From Chloroflexota bacterium (GTDB lineage: Bacteria; Chloroflexota; Anaerolineae; Promineifilales; Promineifilaceae): DNA of 45,344 bases. The notes under the pieces were generated by a model. It ran no database searches. It was not told the origin of the DNA and saw nothing but the letters and a program-made list of their open reading frames with translations. Within the stretch, counting starts at the first letter, position 1, and each line of letters begins with the position of its first letter. Shown one piece after another: positions 17,265 through 25,322 of the stretch. The DNA lies in NCBI GenBank assembly GCA_024223125.1, contig JAAEOP010000644.1, positions 1 to 45,344 on the forward strand, in the 5' to 3' direction. Both the position numbers and the translations under genes were made by a program.

Positions 17265-18070
17265 TCACTCTTGAGTTTGGTTTGTTTGCAGGCGGTGTAG
17301 TTTTTGTTGGTTGGCTCTGATCATGTGGCTGATTTTGGAGTCTTCCAATTCTTGAGTCAATAGGCGAGCGGCTTGTAAGGTTTCTTTAGCGGCCGTAAAC
17401 AACCCCTCATAAGCCGTGAGCGTCGCCTGATTATTCAACAAAACAGCCAGACCGCGCCGAAAGGTGAGTTGTTGAGTCTGGGCACGGCCGTCGCTAAAAA
17501 ACCTCAAAACCTCTTAGCCCCAACCATATCTCCCTGCAAAAATCGCAGCGTGCCTACACTTTTCAGTAACATAACCATATTGGCTTCACGGCCGTTTTGT
17601 TGGGCGGCGGCCAACCCTTCCCGGTAATAACGTTCGGCAGCGACGGCCGTTTTACCTACCCCGGCCATCCCTTGCAAAACCATCGGGGCGGGGAATGGTC
17701 TCACCAGCCAAGCGGTCAGTTGGACCAATTCAGGTGCCCGCCCCACAAAGTACAGAATGCGGGAGATGGCTTGAAAAGGGGGTGTCGTCTCGGCCACTTG
17801 GGGAAAGGCAGCCAGGAGATCGCTGTCTGATTGTTGGCGCAGGGCGTTGAGTGGCAGATGGCCGCCCGCAGTGAGCAAATCGTCCGTTTGCCCGGCCGTC
17901 AGGCGCATGGCAGCCGCCGCTTGCAAAATATCTTGCTAATAACGGGGGTGACGAACACGGCCGCTGCGCCAATTCACCAATGTATTTTTGGGCAGTCCGG
18001 ATCGTTTCGCCAACCGGCCCGGTGTCAGGCCAGTTTGGCGCATGAAGTAATCAAAACGTTCCGAGCTTCC
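17265..18070 (-). pseudogene. STAND (NB-ARC/TPR) transcriptional regulator, nonsense-mutated, deleted and frameshifted
   Basis: Read from 18070 leftward, the frame gives ERFDYFMRQTGLTPGRLAK and SGLPKNTLVNW, an XRE-type HTH. It meets TAG after HPRY, where family members usually have Trp (TGG to TAG), then continues QDILQAAAAMRLTAGQTDDLL. A P-loop GMAGVGKTA follows, but the rest of the NB-ARC domain is missing: the frame jumps straight into TPR units (YYREGLAAAQQNG...LRFLQGDMVGAKRF). A frameshift near 17500 then moves the TPR remainder (QTQQLTFRRGLAVLLNNQATL) to another frame. These proteins normally run to ~900 residues; about 265 codons remain. The gene is dead. Confidence 0.75.
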
Positions 18071-18074
18071 CTTT

Positions 18075-18287
18075 GATGCAAATGCGGGATCATCTTTGTT
18101 TCGGGGCAGCGCTCAACGGACAGGGGTGTATGAGGTAACGGCCGCAGCTGAAATCGGTGAACTGGTCTGGGAGATTGAAACCGGCGGCCAGGTACATTCC
18201 TCCCCCACATTGGCGGATGGGGCGCTTTATTTTGGCAGCGATGATGGTCATATATACGCTGCGGAAGCAGAGACAGGCACGGCCGTA
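18075..18287 (+). pseudogene. Fragment of a PQQ-type beta-propeller protein
   Basis: The frame reads LFRGSAQRTGVY, then GELVWEIETGGQVHSSPTLA and FGSDDGHIYAAEAETG. That is one and a half blades of a PQQ/BamB-like propeller with the usual W..TGG.V.SSP...G..YFGS.DG..YA.....G pattern. It begins at the end of the STAND relic and stops where the opposite-strand response regulator begins. No promoter, start or further blades are seen. It is an isolated fragment left by recombination. Confidence 0.6.
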
Positions 18288-18652
18288 AGCGCTAATACAG
18301 TGTGGATATTTGCCAGGAGTTCGGCCGTTTTCATGGGCTTGAACAGGTAATAATCGGCGCCGGCAGCTAGACCATCTTGTTTGGCATTCAGGTGGGTTTT
18401 ACCACTGAGCATAATGATGGGTAAGTGGGCCGTTTCCGGGTCGCGTCGTAATATTTGGCAAAGGGTAATGCCATCCATACGGGGCATCATCACATCCAGA
18501 ATGATGACATCCGGTTCAATGTCAGGAATTTTTTCCAGGGCGTCACGGCCGTCTACGGCCTCAACCACAGCAAATCCCTGAAGTTCCAGCAGCATGGTCA
18601 ACATTTCTCGAATGTAGGCTTCATCGTCTACGACTAAAATCAGTGGCTTCAC
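18248..18652 (-). CDS. Single-domain response regulator (CheY-like)
   Basis: This 134-residue receiver domain has the acidic pair DD in LVVDDEAY, the phospho-acceptor Asp in VIILDVMMPRMDG (about residue 53), the Ser of MLSGK and the Lys of FKPM. No output domain is present, so it works by protein contact or feeds a phosphorelay. No kinase gene is adjacent. The last ~14 residues (VPVSASAAYI region) are encoded by the complement of the PQQ fragment, so the natural C-terminus was replaced by recombination without harming the core fold. Confidence 0.83.
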   Translation of the reverse strand: MKPLILVVDDEAYIREMLTMLLELQGFAVVEAVDGRDALEKIPDIEPDVIILDVMMPRMDGITLCQILRRDPETAHLPIIMLSGKTHLNAKQDGLAAGADYYLFKPMKTAELLANIHTVLALTAVPVSASAAYI

Positions 18653-18802
18653 GGTACAACTCCTTGCTACGAATCAATACAGCTAAATGAATGTGGGTAC
18701 GTCTGTAAGTGTGATTAGTATAAAGGGTACAGCCGTAAAATTCAGCGGCAAAAAGGTACTATCACAACCCCATTCCCTGTGGTAAAATCTTCAAAATTTA
18801 TA

Positions 18803-18854
18803 GTGGCTGGTTGCTGGTTGCTGGTACAAGCCACTAACTGCCAGCCACCAACCA
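18803..18854. repeat. TGGTTGC-type repeats in the asnS leader
   Basis: GTGGCTGG (18803-18810) followed by two TTGCTGG units pairs with CCAGCCACCAACCAC (18841-18855). It lies 20 bases upstream of the asnS start. No T-box features were seen. Confidence 0.4.
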
Positions 18855-18874
18855 CAATCCAAAAGGAGTACCAC

Positions 18875-20212
18875 ATGGTCCCAACCATTCGTATTGAAAA
18901 CATCGCCGCTTACGTCGGCCAACAAGTTACCATTCAAGGCTGGCTGTATAACAGCACTCGCAAAGGCAAGCTCATGTTCCTGCGCCTGCGCGACGGCTCT
19001 GGCATGACCCAGGGCGTGGCCTTCCGCCCTGAGATTGGCGACGACCTTTTTGAACTGCTCAAACGACTGGGGCAGGAAAGTTCGCTCATTATTACGGGTA
19101 CGGTGCGGGAAAACGGCCGTGCCCCCGGCTTACCCAAAGGATACGAGATCGGTGTAGAGCAGGTGGAGGTGATCCAGGATACAGTGGATTATCCCATTAC
19201 GCCCAAAGAGCATGGGGTGGAATTTTTGATGGACAACCGTCATTTGTGGCTGCGTTCCAGCCAACAGTGGGCCATCATGCGGGTGCGAACGACCATCAAA
19301 CGGGCCATTATTGATTTTCTCGATAACGAAGGCTTTCTGAATATTGACACGCCCATTGTGACCCCTTCGGCCGCCGAAGGAACCAGCACCTTGTTTGAGA
19401 TAGAGTATTTTGAGGAACAAGCATACCTGGCCCAAACAGGTCAGCTTTACAATGAAGCCAACATTGGCGCTTTTGGCCGGGTGTACTGCTTTGGCCCCAC
19501 CTTTCGCGCCGAAAAGTCCAAAACACGCCGCCATCTGACCGAGTTCTGGATGGTGGAGCCAGAGATGGCTTTCTTTGACCTGGATGATTTGATGGACTTT
19601 GAGGAACGCTTTGTCGAGTACATTGTGCAAACGGTGTTGGCAAAACGACGGCCGGAACTGGAACTATTAGAGCGAGATTTAACCGCTCTGGAAAATATCA
19701 AAGCGCCGTTCCCACGCATTCATTACGATGAGGCAGTTGAACGTATCCACGCTCTCCGCGAAGCAGCAGACGACCCGGAATTAAAGGAAATGCTGGCGAT
19801 TGAGTGGGGAGATGATTTTGGCTCGCCACATGAGACGGAGTTGACAAAGCAGTTTGACAAACCTGTATTTGTGTATGGCTACCCGACGCAGATAAAAGCG
19901 TTTTATATGGAGCCGTGGCCCGACCGGCCGGAAGTGTGCAAAAGTGTAGACCTGCTGGCTCCCGAAGGGTATGGGGAAATTATCGGCGGCAGTGAGCGGA
20001 TGAGCAACCCGGAAATGTTGCTGGCGGCGATTGATCGGCATGAACTACCCCAAGAGCATTACAGTTGGTATATTGATTTGCGGAGGTTTGGCAGTGTGCC
20101 TCATAGCGGTTTTGGCCTGGGTCTGGAACGAACAGTAGCCTGGATTTGTGGTACAGATCATATCCGCCAGACCAGCCCGTACCCACGCACGTTGAACCGG
20201 ATGAATCCGTAA
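18875..20212 (+). CDS. asnS: Asparaginyl-tRNA synthetase
   Basis: This 445-residue class IIb synthetase charges tRNA-Asn. It starts with an OB-fold anticodon-binding domain (GQQVTIQGWLYNSTRKGKL...RDG). The catalytic core has motif 2 in FRAEKSKTRRHLTEFWMVEPEMAF and motif 3 in GFGLGLERTVAWICG, with SAAEGTSTLFE before motif 2. The presence of SAAEG and the absence of the insertion seen in bacterial AspRS favour AsnRS. The ATG at 18875 has AAAGGAG upstream; an upstream in-frame extension to 18779 runs through leader repeats and is not used. An inverted repeat follows the stop. Confidence 0.9.
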   Translation: MVPTIRIENIAAYVGQQVTIQGWLYNSTRKGKLMFLRLRDGSGMTQGVAFRPEIGDDLFELLKRLGQESSLIITGTVRENGRAPGLPKGYEIGVEQVEVIQDTVDYPITPKEHGVEFLMDNRHLWLRSSQQWAIMRVRTTIKRAIIDFLDNEGFLNIDTPIVTPSAAEGTSTLFEIEYFEEQAYLAQTGQLYNEANIGAFGRVYCFGPTFRAEKSKTRRHLTEFWMVEPEMAFFDLDDLMDFEERFVEYIVQTVLAKRRPELELLERDLTALENIKAPFPRIHYDEAVERIHALREAADDPELKEMLAIEWGDDFGSPHETELTKQFDKPVFVYGYPTQIKAFYMEPWPDRPEVCKSVDLLAPEGYGEIIGGSERMSNPEMLLAAIDRHELPQEHYSWYIDLRRFGSVPHSGFGLGLERTVAWICGTDHIRQTSPYPRTLNRMNP

Positions 20213-20215
20213 ATT

Positions 20216-20280
20216 GGAGATTGGGAGATTTAGAGATTGGGCGCTACATCTTAATCTCCAATCTCTAAATCTCTAATCTC
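20216..20280. repeat. GATTGGAGATT-type inverted repeat after asnS
   Basis: GGAGATTGGGAGATTTAGAG (about 20217-20236) pairs imperfectly with the right arm AATCTCCAATCTCTAAATCT and beyond (about 20252-20280). It belongs to the same family as the repeats at 21907, 28714, 31421 and 37283. Confidence 0.65.
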
Positions 20281-20293
20281 AAGTCCCCAAACA

Positions 20294-21274
20294 ATGCAGC
20301 CGAAGAAGAATAGACGCACCCTCTGGCAAATGATTTTGCTGGGGGGTGTTGTCATTGGGATGGTAGCGTTGGCATTGTTGTTTGTGGATATATCGGCCGT
20401 TATCCACGAACTGCGCCAGGCTAAATTCATATATTTGGGGGCCAGCTCACTGTTTTTGTTGTTGGGCCTGGCCTGTTTTGCAGCCCGCTGGCGTTTTTTG
20501 CTGCAAGGCAAACCAGGCTTCAGGCACACTTTTCATGCCAGTAACATTGGCCACGCCGGAAACATGATTATTCCGGGGCGAGCGGGGGAACCGATTCGTA
20601 TTGTGATCATGGGGCAAGAGGGGAATATTTCTTATACGGAGTCGGTATCTAGTTTTATGGTGGAGCGCTTGTTTGAGCAGATGATGCGGCTGTTGGCGTT
20701 GAGTACGGCCGTGGCTGTAGGCAGCGGCATTGAGATGACGCCGGACACAGTGGTGGTGGGAGTGTTGTTTTTGGCGTTGATGTTTACAACCATGTTTTGG
20801 CTAGTGAAGAATCGGGAGATAACGCTGCGGTGGGGCACGGCCGTGTTGTCTAAACTACCCCGCATCATCCCAGAAAGAGCCAACAATTGGTTAAGCGATT
20901 TGTTGAATAATTTGCAATATATTACTTCCTTTCGACACACGGCACAGGCCATTGGTTGGTCGCTGCTAAGTTGGGTTTGCTTCTGGTTGTTTTTTTATTT
21001 GACGCTGTTGGCGTTGGGAGACCGAATTGCCCCTCAAGACCGTCTGGCAATTTCGCTGGGCGCTCTGGCGCTGTCACCCCCCTCATCAGCTACCCAGCCG
21101 GGTTTATTTCATGGCTCGGTGACAGTTCCGTTAGCGGCCGTTGGCTTTGATGAAGTCATTTTGTTAGCCTACGCCATCCTCCTGCATATTGTAGAAATGT
21201 TTTGGATAATCTTGCTGGCAATTTGGGGACTGCTAAGGACGGGGGTTTCGTTGTCTGTTATCCGTGATCGGTAA
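20294..21274 (+). CDS. Flippase-like / LPG-synthase TM-family membrane protein (second copy)
   Basis: This 326-residue polytopic protein has the family loop GNMIIPGRAGEPIRI (a PxRxGE form of the PxxxGGD loop). About eight hydrophobic segments and a C-terminal PPSSATQPGLFHG region complete it. It is a distant paralogue of the protein at 13982, outside the glycan operon. Family proteins handle lipid-linked sugars or phospholipid modification; no substrate can be inferred. The last residues (SVIRDR) and stop come from a TAATCCGTA repeat array that runs on to 21326, so the C-terminus has been rewritten by a repeat. Confidence 0.75.
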   Translation: MQPKKNRRTLWQMILLGGVVIGMVALALLFVDISAVIHELRQAKFIYLGASSLFLLLGLACFAARWRFLLQGKPGFRHTFHASNIGHAGNMIIPGRAGEPIRIVIMGQEGNISYTESVSSFMVERLFEQMMRLLALSTAVAVGSGIEMTPDTVVVGVLFLALMFTTMFWLVKNREITLRWGTAVLSKLPRIIPERANNWLSDLLNNLQYITSFRHTAQAIGWSLLSWVCFWLFFYLTLLALGDRIAPQDRLAISLGALALSPPSSATQPGLFHGSVTVPLAAVGFDEVILLAYAILLHIVEMFWIILLAIWGLLRTGVSLSVIRDR

Positions 21275-21326
21275 TCCGTATTCCGTAATCCGTAATCCGT
21301 GTCCCGTATTCGGTTTACGGATAATA
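21256..21326. repeat. Array of TAATCCGTA-like units
   Basis: Several short direct units (ATCCGTGATCGGTAATCCGT, then TTCCGTAATCCG and more) follow one another and end in GTTTACGGATAAT. They overlap the 3' ends of both flanking genes. Similar words occur inside rarA (29127-29159) and yqeC-mocA (38028-38060). Confidence 0.6.
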
Positions 21327-21872
21327 GTTTGCGGACACCCACACCCAAAGATGTCGCTTTACAGGATCGTTGGCGGTGTGGGCAACATTGGTGTGCCAGA
21401 AGTTGTGGGTGGGTAGATTGGTGACGGCCGTTTCTACACGATAGACGGTGTAATGTGTTATGAGGCCGGGGTAGGAGGGGGACGGCCGTTCATGGCAGCG
21501 CTTTCCCTCAGATTGACTTATGGACAGGATATTTTGTTCAGAAATATTGACCTCTTCCCAGAGGCAGCGGCGGGCGGCTTGTAGAATGTCTTCACCTGGT
21601 TTGATTTTTTCGCTAGGGGGCAGGCGACGTTGGCGGGTACGGCCGTCGGCCAGTTCTTGGGCGGCTTCAATTAACATTTGCGCCCCCTGGTACACGATCA
21701 CTTCTACAACATTGACCCGACGGCGCATAGGGTCGCCATTTAGGATTGTTTCGCCAGCGGCGATTTCTTGCCATAGGTCTGCGGCCGTTTTACTGTTTGC
21801 CTGACCCCATACGGCCGTGTCTATACCCTTCTCTTGCAACCATTTTTCTAGCGCTTCTAGGTTTTCAAACAT
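21315..21872 (-). CDS. Nudix-like protein with degenerate Nudix box
   Basis: This 185-residue protein begins MFENLEALEKWLQEKGIDTAVWG, followed by AADLWQEIAAGET and RRLPPSEKIKPGEDILQAA, then RRCLWEEVNI. The last part resembles a Nudix box (GX5EX7REUXEEXGU), but the REx2EE core reads RCLWEE, so one metal ligand is replaced. I recall similar proteins in cyanobacteria and plant plastids, but the function is not known to me. The C-terminal half (GLITHYTVYRVETAV) continues a Nudix-like fold. It is convergent with the membrane protein gene at 20294, with which it shares the repeat-rich 3' end. Confidence 0.55.
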   Translation of the reverse strand: MFENLEALEKWLQEKGIDTAVWGQANSKTAADLWQEIAAGETILNGDPMRRRVNVVEVIVYQGAQMLIEAAQELADGRTRQRRLPPSEKIKPGEDILQAARRCLWEEVNISEQNILSISQSEGKRCHERPSPSYPGLITHYTVYRVETAVTNLPTHNFWHTNVAHTANDPVKRHLWVWVSANYYP

Positions 21873-21906
21873 TGTTCGTGGTATGCTCCACTGTGCATGA
21901 AAATTG

Positions 21907-21937
21907 AGAGATTAGGAGATTGAATCTCCTAATCTCT
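21907..21937. repeat. Perfect 15-bp palindrome AGAGATTAGGAGATT / AATCTCCTAATCTCT
   Basis: The arms (21907-21921 and 21923-21937) meet around a single G. ATTG lies on both sides (21903-21906 and 21938-21941), a possible short duplication. It belongs to the GATT repeat family. Confidence 0.7.
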
Positions 21938-21972
21938 ATTGTCAAAGGAGACAATGGTGAGCCAAATCTTAG

Positions 21973-22431
21973 TCAGCGGTAAACCTGCTTTACATCGTTG
22001 CGTAATTCTACAAAAATGGGGTGCAGACAGATAATAATTTCAGCTAGACGCTGCCCGATTTCTGCCTGGTATGTGGGAGTTAAAGGGGCTTCGGGAACGA
22101 CTTCATAAATCTTTGTCCAACCTTTGTCCCACATTTCCGCTTCAATAGAATTGCCCAGCGTCTCTTTAATTTCAAACAGGCAGCGGCGAAAACCGATCAG
22201 CAGATAGCGATTCAGGTTTTTATCTTTTGCTTCGCAGTGGAAGCCCAATTCCCACCCTTTACGCCAGCTAACTCGTGACAATTCATAATGCAGACGGGGT
22301 TCGCCAAAATGGAATTGGATTAGCCAGCGCCACGGCCGTCGTACCTGAATTTTCTGTAATTGGTCTGGCAGATTGGGGACAACTACATCCGGCATCGTCG
22401 CCATGAATTGACGTTGAGACAATGTTTCCAT
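21973..22431 (-). CDS. Uncharacterised 152-residue soluble protein
   Basis: I do not recognise this protein. It has mixed helix/strand composition and no signal peptide, helices in the membrane or cysteine clusters. Notable stretches are RPWRWLIQFHFGEPRLHYE and HCEAKDKNLNRYLLIGFRR. The ending LAEIIICLHPIFVELRNDVKQVYR looks helical. Codon use and the uninterrupted frame suggest a real gene. It starts at 22431 on the minus strand, divergent from the mntA relic. Confidence 0.55.
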   Translation of the reverse strand: METLSQRQFMATMPDVVVPNLPDQLQKIQVRRPWRWLIQFHFGEPRLHYELSRVSWRKGWELGFHCEAKDKNLNRYLLIGFRRCLFEIKETLGNSIEAEMWDKGWTKIYEVVPEAPLTPTYQAEIGQRLAEIIICLHPIFVELRNDVKQVYR

Positions 22432-22490
22432 AGCCTCATTTTCCCCACCTCATAGAAATCGGCAAATCTTCTTAAGGTATTTGTGCTAAA

Positions 22491-22780
22491 ATGAAGCGCA
22501 TGAACAAGAATATTATTCGGACACAAATTCAGGCGAATCAACAATTTTCGAGTGGGTTAGGCGTTGAAAAATTGATATTGTTCGGTTCTGTTGCCCGTGG
22601 AGAAGCTACACAAATCAGCGATATTGATTTTCTTGTCCATTTCCAGAAACCATCATCTTTTGACCAATATATGAATTTGAAGATTTATTTGGCTGTCAAA
22701 TAGATTTAGTAACAACTGATGCGTTAAGAGAACGCATCAAATTAAATATTGAACAGGATGCTGTCTATGTCATCGCGTGA
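22491..22780 (+). pseudogene. MntA-type nucleotidyltransferase antitoxin, frameshifted
   Basis: The first frame carries KLILFGSVARGEATQISDIDFLV, the GSx(R)G...D.D signature of minimal nucleotidyltransferases (MNT) that AMPylate HepT toxins. After MNLKIY the frame is broken and stops at 22703. The expected continuation (LFGCQIDLVTTDALRERI, then NIEQDAVYVIA) is found in another frame up to a TGA at 22780. A short deletion with a net frame change near 22686 explains this. The relic overlaps the HEPN relic as intact pairs do. Confidence 0.75.
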
Positions 22781-23154
22781 TTACCGTTTGTTTCTTCAGG
22801 ATATACAAACAAGTTGTCAAAAAATCATCAACTATACGTTGAATATATCTCGCAAAGATTTTGTTACAAACGATCTGGTTTATGATGGCACATTACGTAA
22901 TATCGAGATAATTGGGGAAGCTACCAAACACGTTCCAGATAGTATCCGCGATCAATTTTCGAATGTTGAGTGGCGCAAGATTTCCGGCATGCGTGACGCG
23001 GTATCCTATTGTAGTTAGTAGGTTTAACTTTCACGCAATTTATGCACTAGATGGGTATGACGTTGAGTAGAATGAAGGCTGTGTAATTGACCTAAAAGTA
23101 ACGGCTGACAAAGCACCCGAAATCCTGCACAATAAGGGAAACCTGGACTATTAA
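22767..23154 (+). pseudogene. HepT-type HEPN toxin (DUF86), decayed
   Basis: The intact part (MSSRDYRLFLQDIQTSCQKI, NLVYD-like DLVYDGTLRNIEIIGEATK, VEWRKISGMRDAV) is a HepT/DUF86 HEPN domain. The catalytic Rx4-6H motif that should follow GMRD is destroyed: the frame stops at 23018. The remains (FHAIYALDGYDVE, stop, then a lysine-rich end) appear in shifted frames down to 23154. Both members of the pair are thus non-functional as written. Confidence 0.7.
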
Positions 23155-23155
23155 A

Positions 23156-24895
23156 ATGAGCGACCAATCTAAACAAGCCCAACAACAAGCCCGCCTTTCC
23201 GCCCTATATGAAGTCAGTTCTCAATTGGGTAAGAGTCTGGACCTGGACGAAGTGCTAAACCAGGTGATGGACGCCATCATCCAACTTACCGGGGCCGAAC
23301 GCGGCTTCCTCATGTTGTACAACGAGGAGAACGGCCAGCTTACTCCCCGCGCCGCCCGCAATGTAGATCAGAAAACGATTGAAGGGGAGGCCATGAATAT
23401 CAGCCGCACCGTTGTGGAACGGGCAATTGCTTCCGGTCAGGGTGTGCTTACCAATAATGCTCAGGAAGATGAGCGTTTTTCTGGGCAGCAAAGTGTGGTC
23501 GGGTATCAGCTTCGTTCCATCATGTGCGCCCCTTTGCAGGCTCGTGGCTTTACAATGGGGGCGGTGTATGTAGATAACCGTCTTTTTGCGGGGGTGTTTG
23601 AAGAAGCCGATCTGGATTTGATGGTGACGTTTGCTAATCAGGCGGCCGTAGCCATCCAAAATGCCCGCCTCTTTACCCAAACGGATGATGCCCTGGCCCG
23701 GCGCGTGGAAGAGCTGTCTCTGTTTCAACGGATTGACCAGCAGCTTAACAAATCATTGGAATTGAGCCGCGTATTGAGTTTGGCTCTCAATTGGGCCATT
23801 GCCCTGACCAATGCAGATGGCGGTTCGATTGGCCTGTTTGAGTATCCTGAAGAAGAGCCACCCTTTTTACGCTTGATGGTGTTTCGGGGCGCGGAAGAGG
23901 TGGATGAAGTGCGAAATGTGTCTTTAGACCATCCTATCGTGCGCCAGGTATTGGCCCAAAACCGCTCCATTTTAACCCCCCTTGTCAGTGAGGAAGAATC
24001 TATTGATGGTACACCGGCCAATGTGCAGTTGGCTGTTCCCATTGAGCAAGCGGGCAATATATCGGGGCTGATTACGCTGGAAACGCAGCAGATGAATGAC
24101 ATTAACCAGGAGGATATTGCTTTTGTGGAACGATTGGCGGATCGCGCGGCCGTGGCCATTAACAACGCCAAACTCTATGAGCAAATTCATGCCGCCAATG
24201 ATGCCAAGAGTGAGTTTGTCAGTCTGGTGGCGCATGAACTACGTGTACCCATGACCTCTATTAAAGGGTATGCCGACCTGATTGTGAGTGGGGTTGCCGG
24301 GCCATTGAATGAACAGCAAATGCAATTTCTGGAAGTGATCCGCCGAAATTTGCGGCGGATGAGTACACTCATCACTGATTTGTCTGATATTAACCGGATT
24401 GAAAGCGGCCGTATGACCTTCGATCTACAACCTTTCGATATTCGGGAAACGGTGGCCGATGTGACCGGCAGTCTGCGTGAGCGGATAGACGCCCGTGAGC
24501 AAATATTAGACATTGATATTGCTGATGATGTGCCCGATGTATACGCTGATCCCAACCGGATTGCTCAGGTGATGACTAATCTGGTGAGCAATGCCAACAA
24601 ATATACACTGGATGGCGGCCACATATTTGTACGAGTCATGTGTGATACAAATCTGGTCAGGATAGCGGTGCAGGATACGGGCATTGGCATTTCGGAAGAG
24701 AATCAGGAAAAGTTGTTTACCCAGTTTTTCCGAGCCGAGGATCATGCAGTGCGCGAACAACCAGGCTGGGGATTAGGTCTCTCTATTGTGCGGAAAATGG
24801 TAGAAGCGCAGAGGGGGCAGATTACTTTTGAAAGCGAATTAGGCCAGGGCAGTACATTTACTTTTACGCTGCCATTGGCCGCAGACACAGCATAG
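23156..24895 (+). CDS. GAF-GAF sensor histidine kinase
   Basis: This 579-residue cytoplasmic kinase has a GAF domain at about 12-172 (SSQLGKSLDLDEVLNQVMDA...ERGFLMLYNE) and a second at about 190-345. HisKA follows with LVAHELRVPMTSIKGYADL (phospho-acceptor His360), then HATPase with the N box RIAQVMTNLVSNANKYT and G1 VQDTGIGISEE. The G2-like GWGLGLSIVRKMVEA completes it. No membrane segments are present, so it senses an internal signal. No response regulator is adjacent; the single-domain regulator at 18248 is a possible partner only by distance. It starts directly after the HepT relic with a weak GGGA site. Confidence 0.88.
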   Translation: MSDQSKQAQQQARLSALYEVSSQLGKSLDLDEVLNQVMDAIIQLTGAERGFLMLYNEENGQLTPRAARNVDQKTIEGEAMNISRTVVERAIASGQGVLTNNAQEDERFSGQQSVVGYQLRSIMCAPLQARGFTMGAVYVDNRLFAGVFEEADLDLMVTFANQAAVAIQNARLFTQTDDALARRVEELSLFQRIDQQLNKSLELSRVLSLALNWAIALTNADGGSIGLFEYPEEEPPFLRLMVFRGAEEVDEVRNVSLDHPIVRQVLAQNRSILTPLVSEEESIDGTPANVQLAVPIEQAGNISGLITLETQQMNDINQEDIAFVERLADRAAVAINNAKLYEQIHAANDAKSEFVSLVAHELRVPMTSIKGYADLIVSGVAGPLNEQQMQFLEVIRRNLRRMSTLITDLSDINRIESGRMTFDLQPFDIRETVADVTGSLRERIDAREQILDIDIADDVPDVYADPNRIAQVMTNLVSNANKYTLDGGHIFVRVMCDTNLVRIAVQDTGIGISEENQEKLFTQFFRAEDHAVREQPGWGLGLSIVRKMVEAQRGQITFESELGQGSTFTFTLPLAADTA

Positions 24896-24915
24896 CGCAG
24901 GAGGCGCAAAAGCAT

Positions 24916-25233
24916 ATGGACGAAGAATTTCCAGGTCTGAAATTATTATTAAGTTATGAAGTTCAGCCTAAAACCATTCAAGATTATCGTCAGTTTGTTT
25001 TGCAGCAATATATTCCTGAGATGCAGAATATGGGTTTTCAGATTAGTGAAGCGTGGCATACGGCATATGGCGACGCGCCTAACCGGCTCATTGGGTTTGT
25101 GTGCCGGGATCGGGAAACGTTGGATGATTTGCTGCTAGGTGAAGTGTGGTTAGATTTGAATGATCGGTTGGAACGGTATGTGACGGAGTTTAGTTATAAA
25201 GTGGTGCCGTATCGCGGAATTTTTCAAATTTAA
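24916..25233 (+). CDS. Small conserved protein, possible dimeric alpha/beta-barrel fold
   Basis: This 105-residue protein begins MDEEFPGLKLLLSYEV, followed by YRQFVLQQYIPEMQNMGF, SEAWHTAYGDAPNRLIGFV and a KVVPYRGIFQI end. I recall similar short proteins from Chloroflexota genomes but no function. The strand-helix-strand pattern is compatible with a ferredoxin-like dimeric barrel. GGAGG lies about ten bases before the ATG. It is 20 bases downstream of the histidine kinase and is probably co-transcribed. Its stop once overlapped the next gene's start as TAATG before an element was inserted (see 25236-25317). Confidence 0.65.
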   Translation: MDEEFPGLKLLLSYEVQPKTIQDYRQFVLQQYIPEMQNMGFQISEAWHTAYGDAPNRLIGFVCRDRETLDDLLLGEVWLDLNDRLERYVTEFSYKVVPYRGIFQI

Positions 25234-25235
25234 TG

Positions 25236-25317
25236 GAAATCGTTAAGACCTGCGAGGTTTTTACCAGACGTAAATCAAGCAGTTAACGTGTCAAAATCTC
25301 GTAGGTCTCCAAGTAAT
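25236..25317. mobile_element. 82-bp non-autonomous element with 8-bp target duplication
   Basis: ATTTAATG occurs at 25228-25235 and again at 25318-25325, exactly bracketing this segment. Inside, AGACCTGCGAGGTTTT (25246-25261) pairs with AAAATCTCGTAGGTCT (25293-25308) with two mismatches. The left copy contains the stop of the upstream gene and the right copy the start of the downstream gene. Before insertion the two genes would have overlapped as TAATG. Confidence 0.6.
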
Positions 25318-25322
25318 ATTTA

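Noticed and set aside
18779..18874. N-terminal extension of asnS
   Set aside because: The extension translates leader repeats, and a strong AAAGGAG site points to ATG 18875.
20216..21326. CRISPR array around asnS and the next gene
   Set aside because: The repeats are short, irregular and inverted, with no regular spacers and no cas genes nearby.
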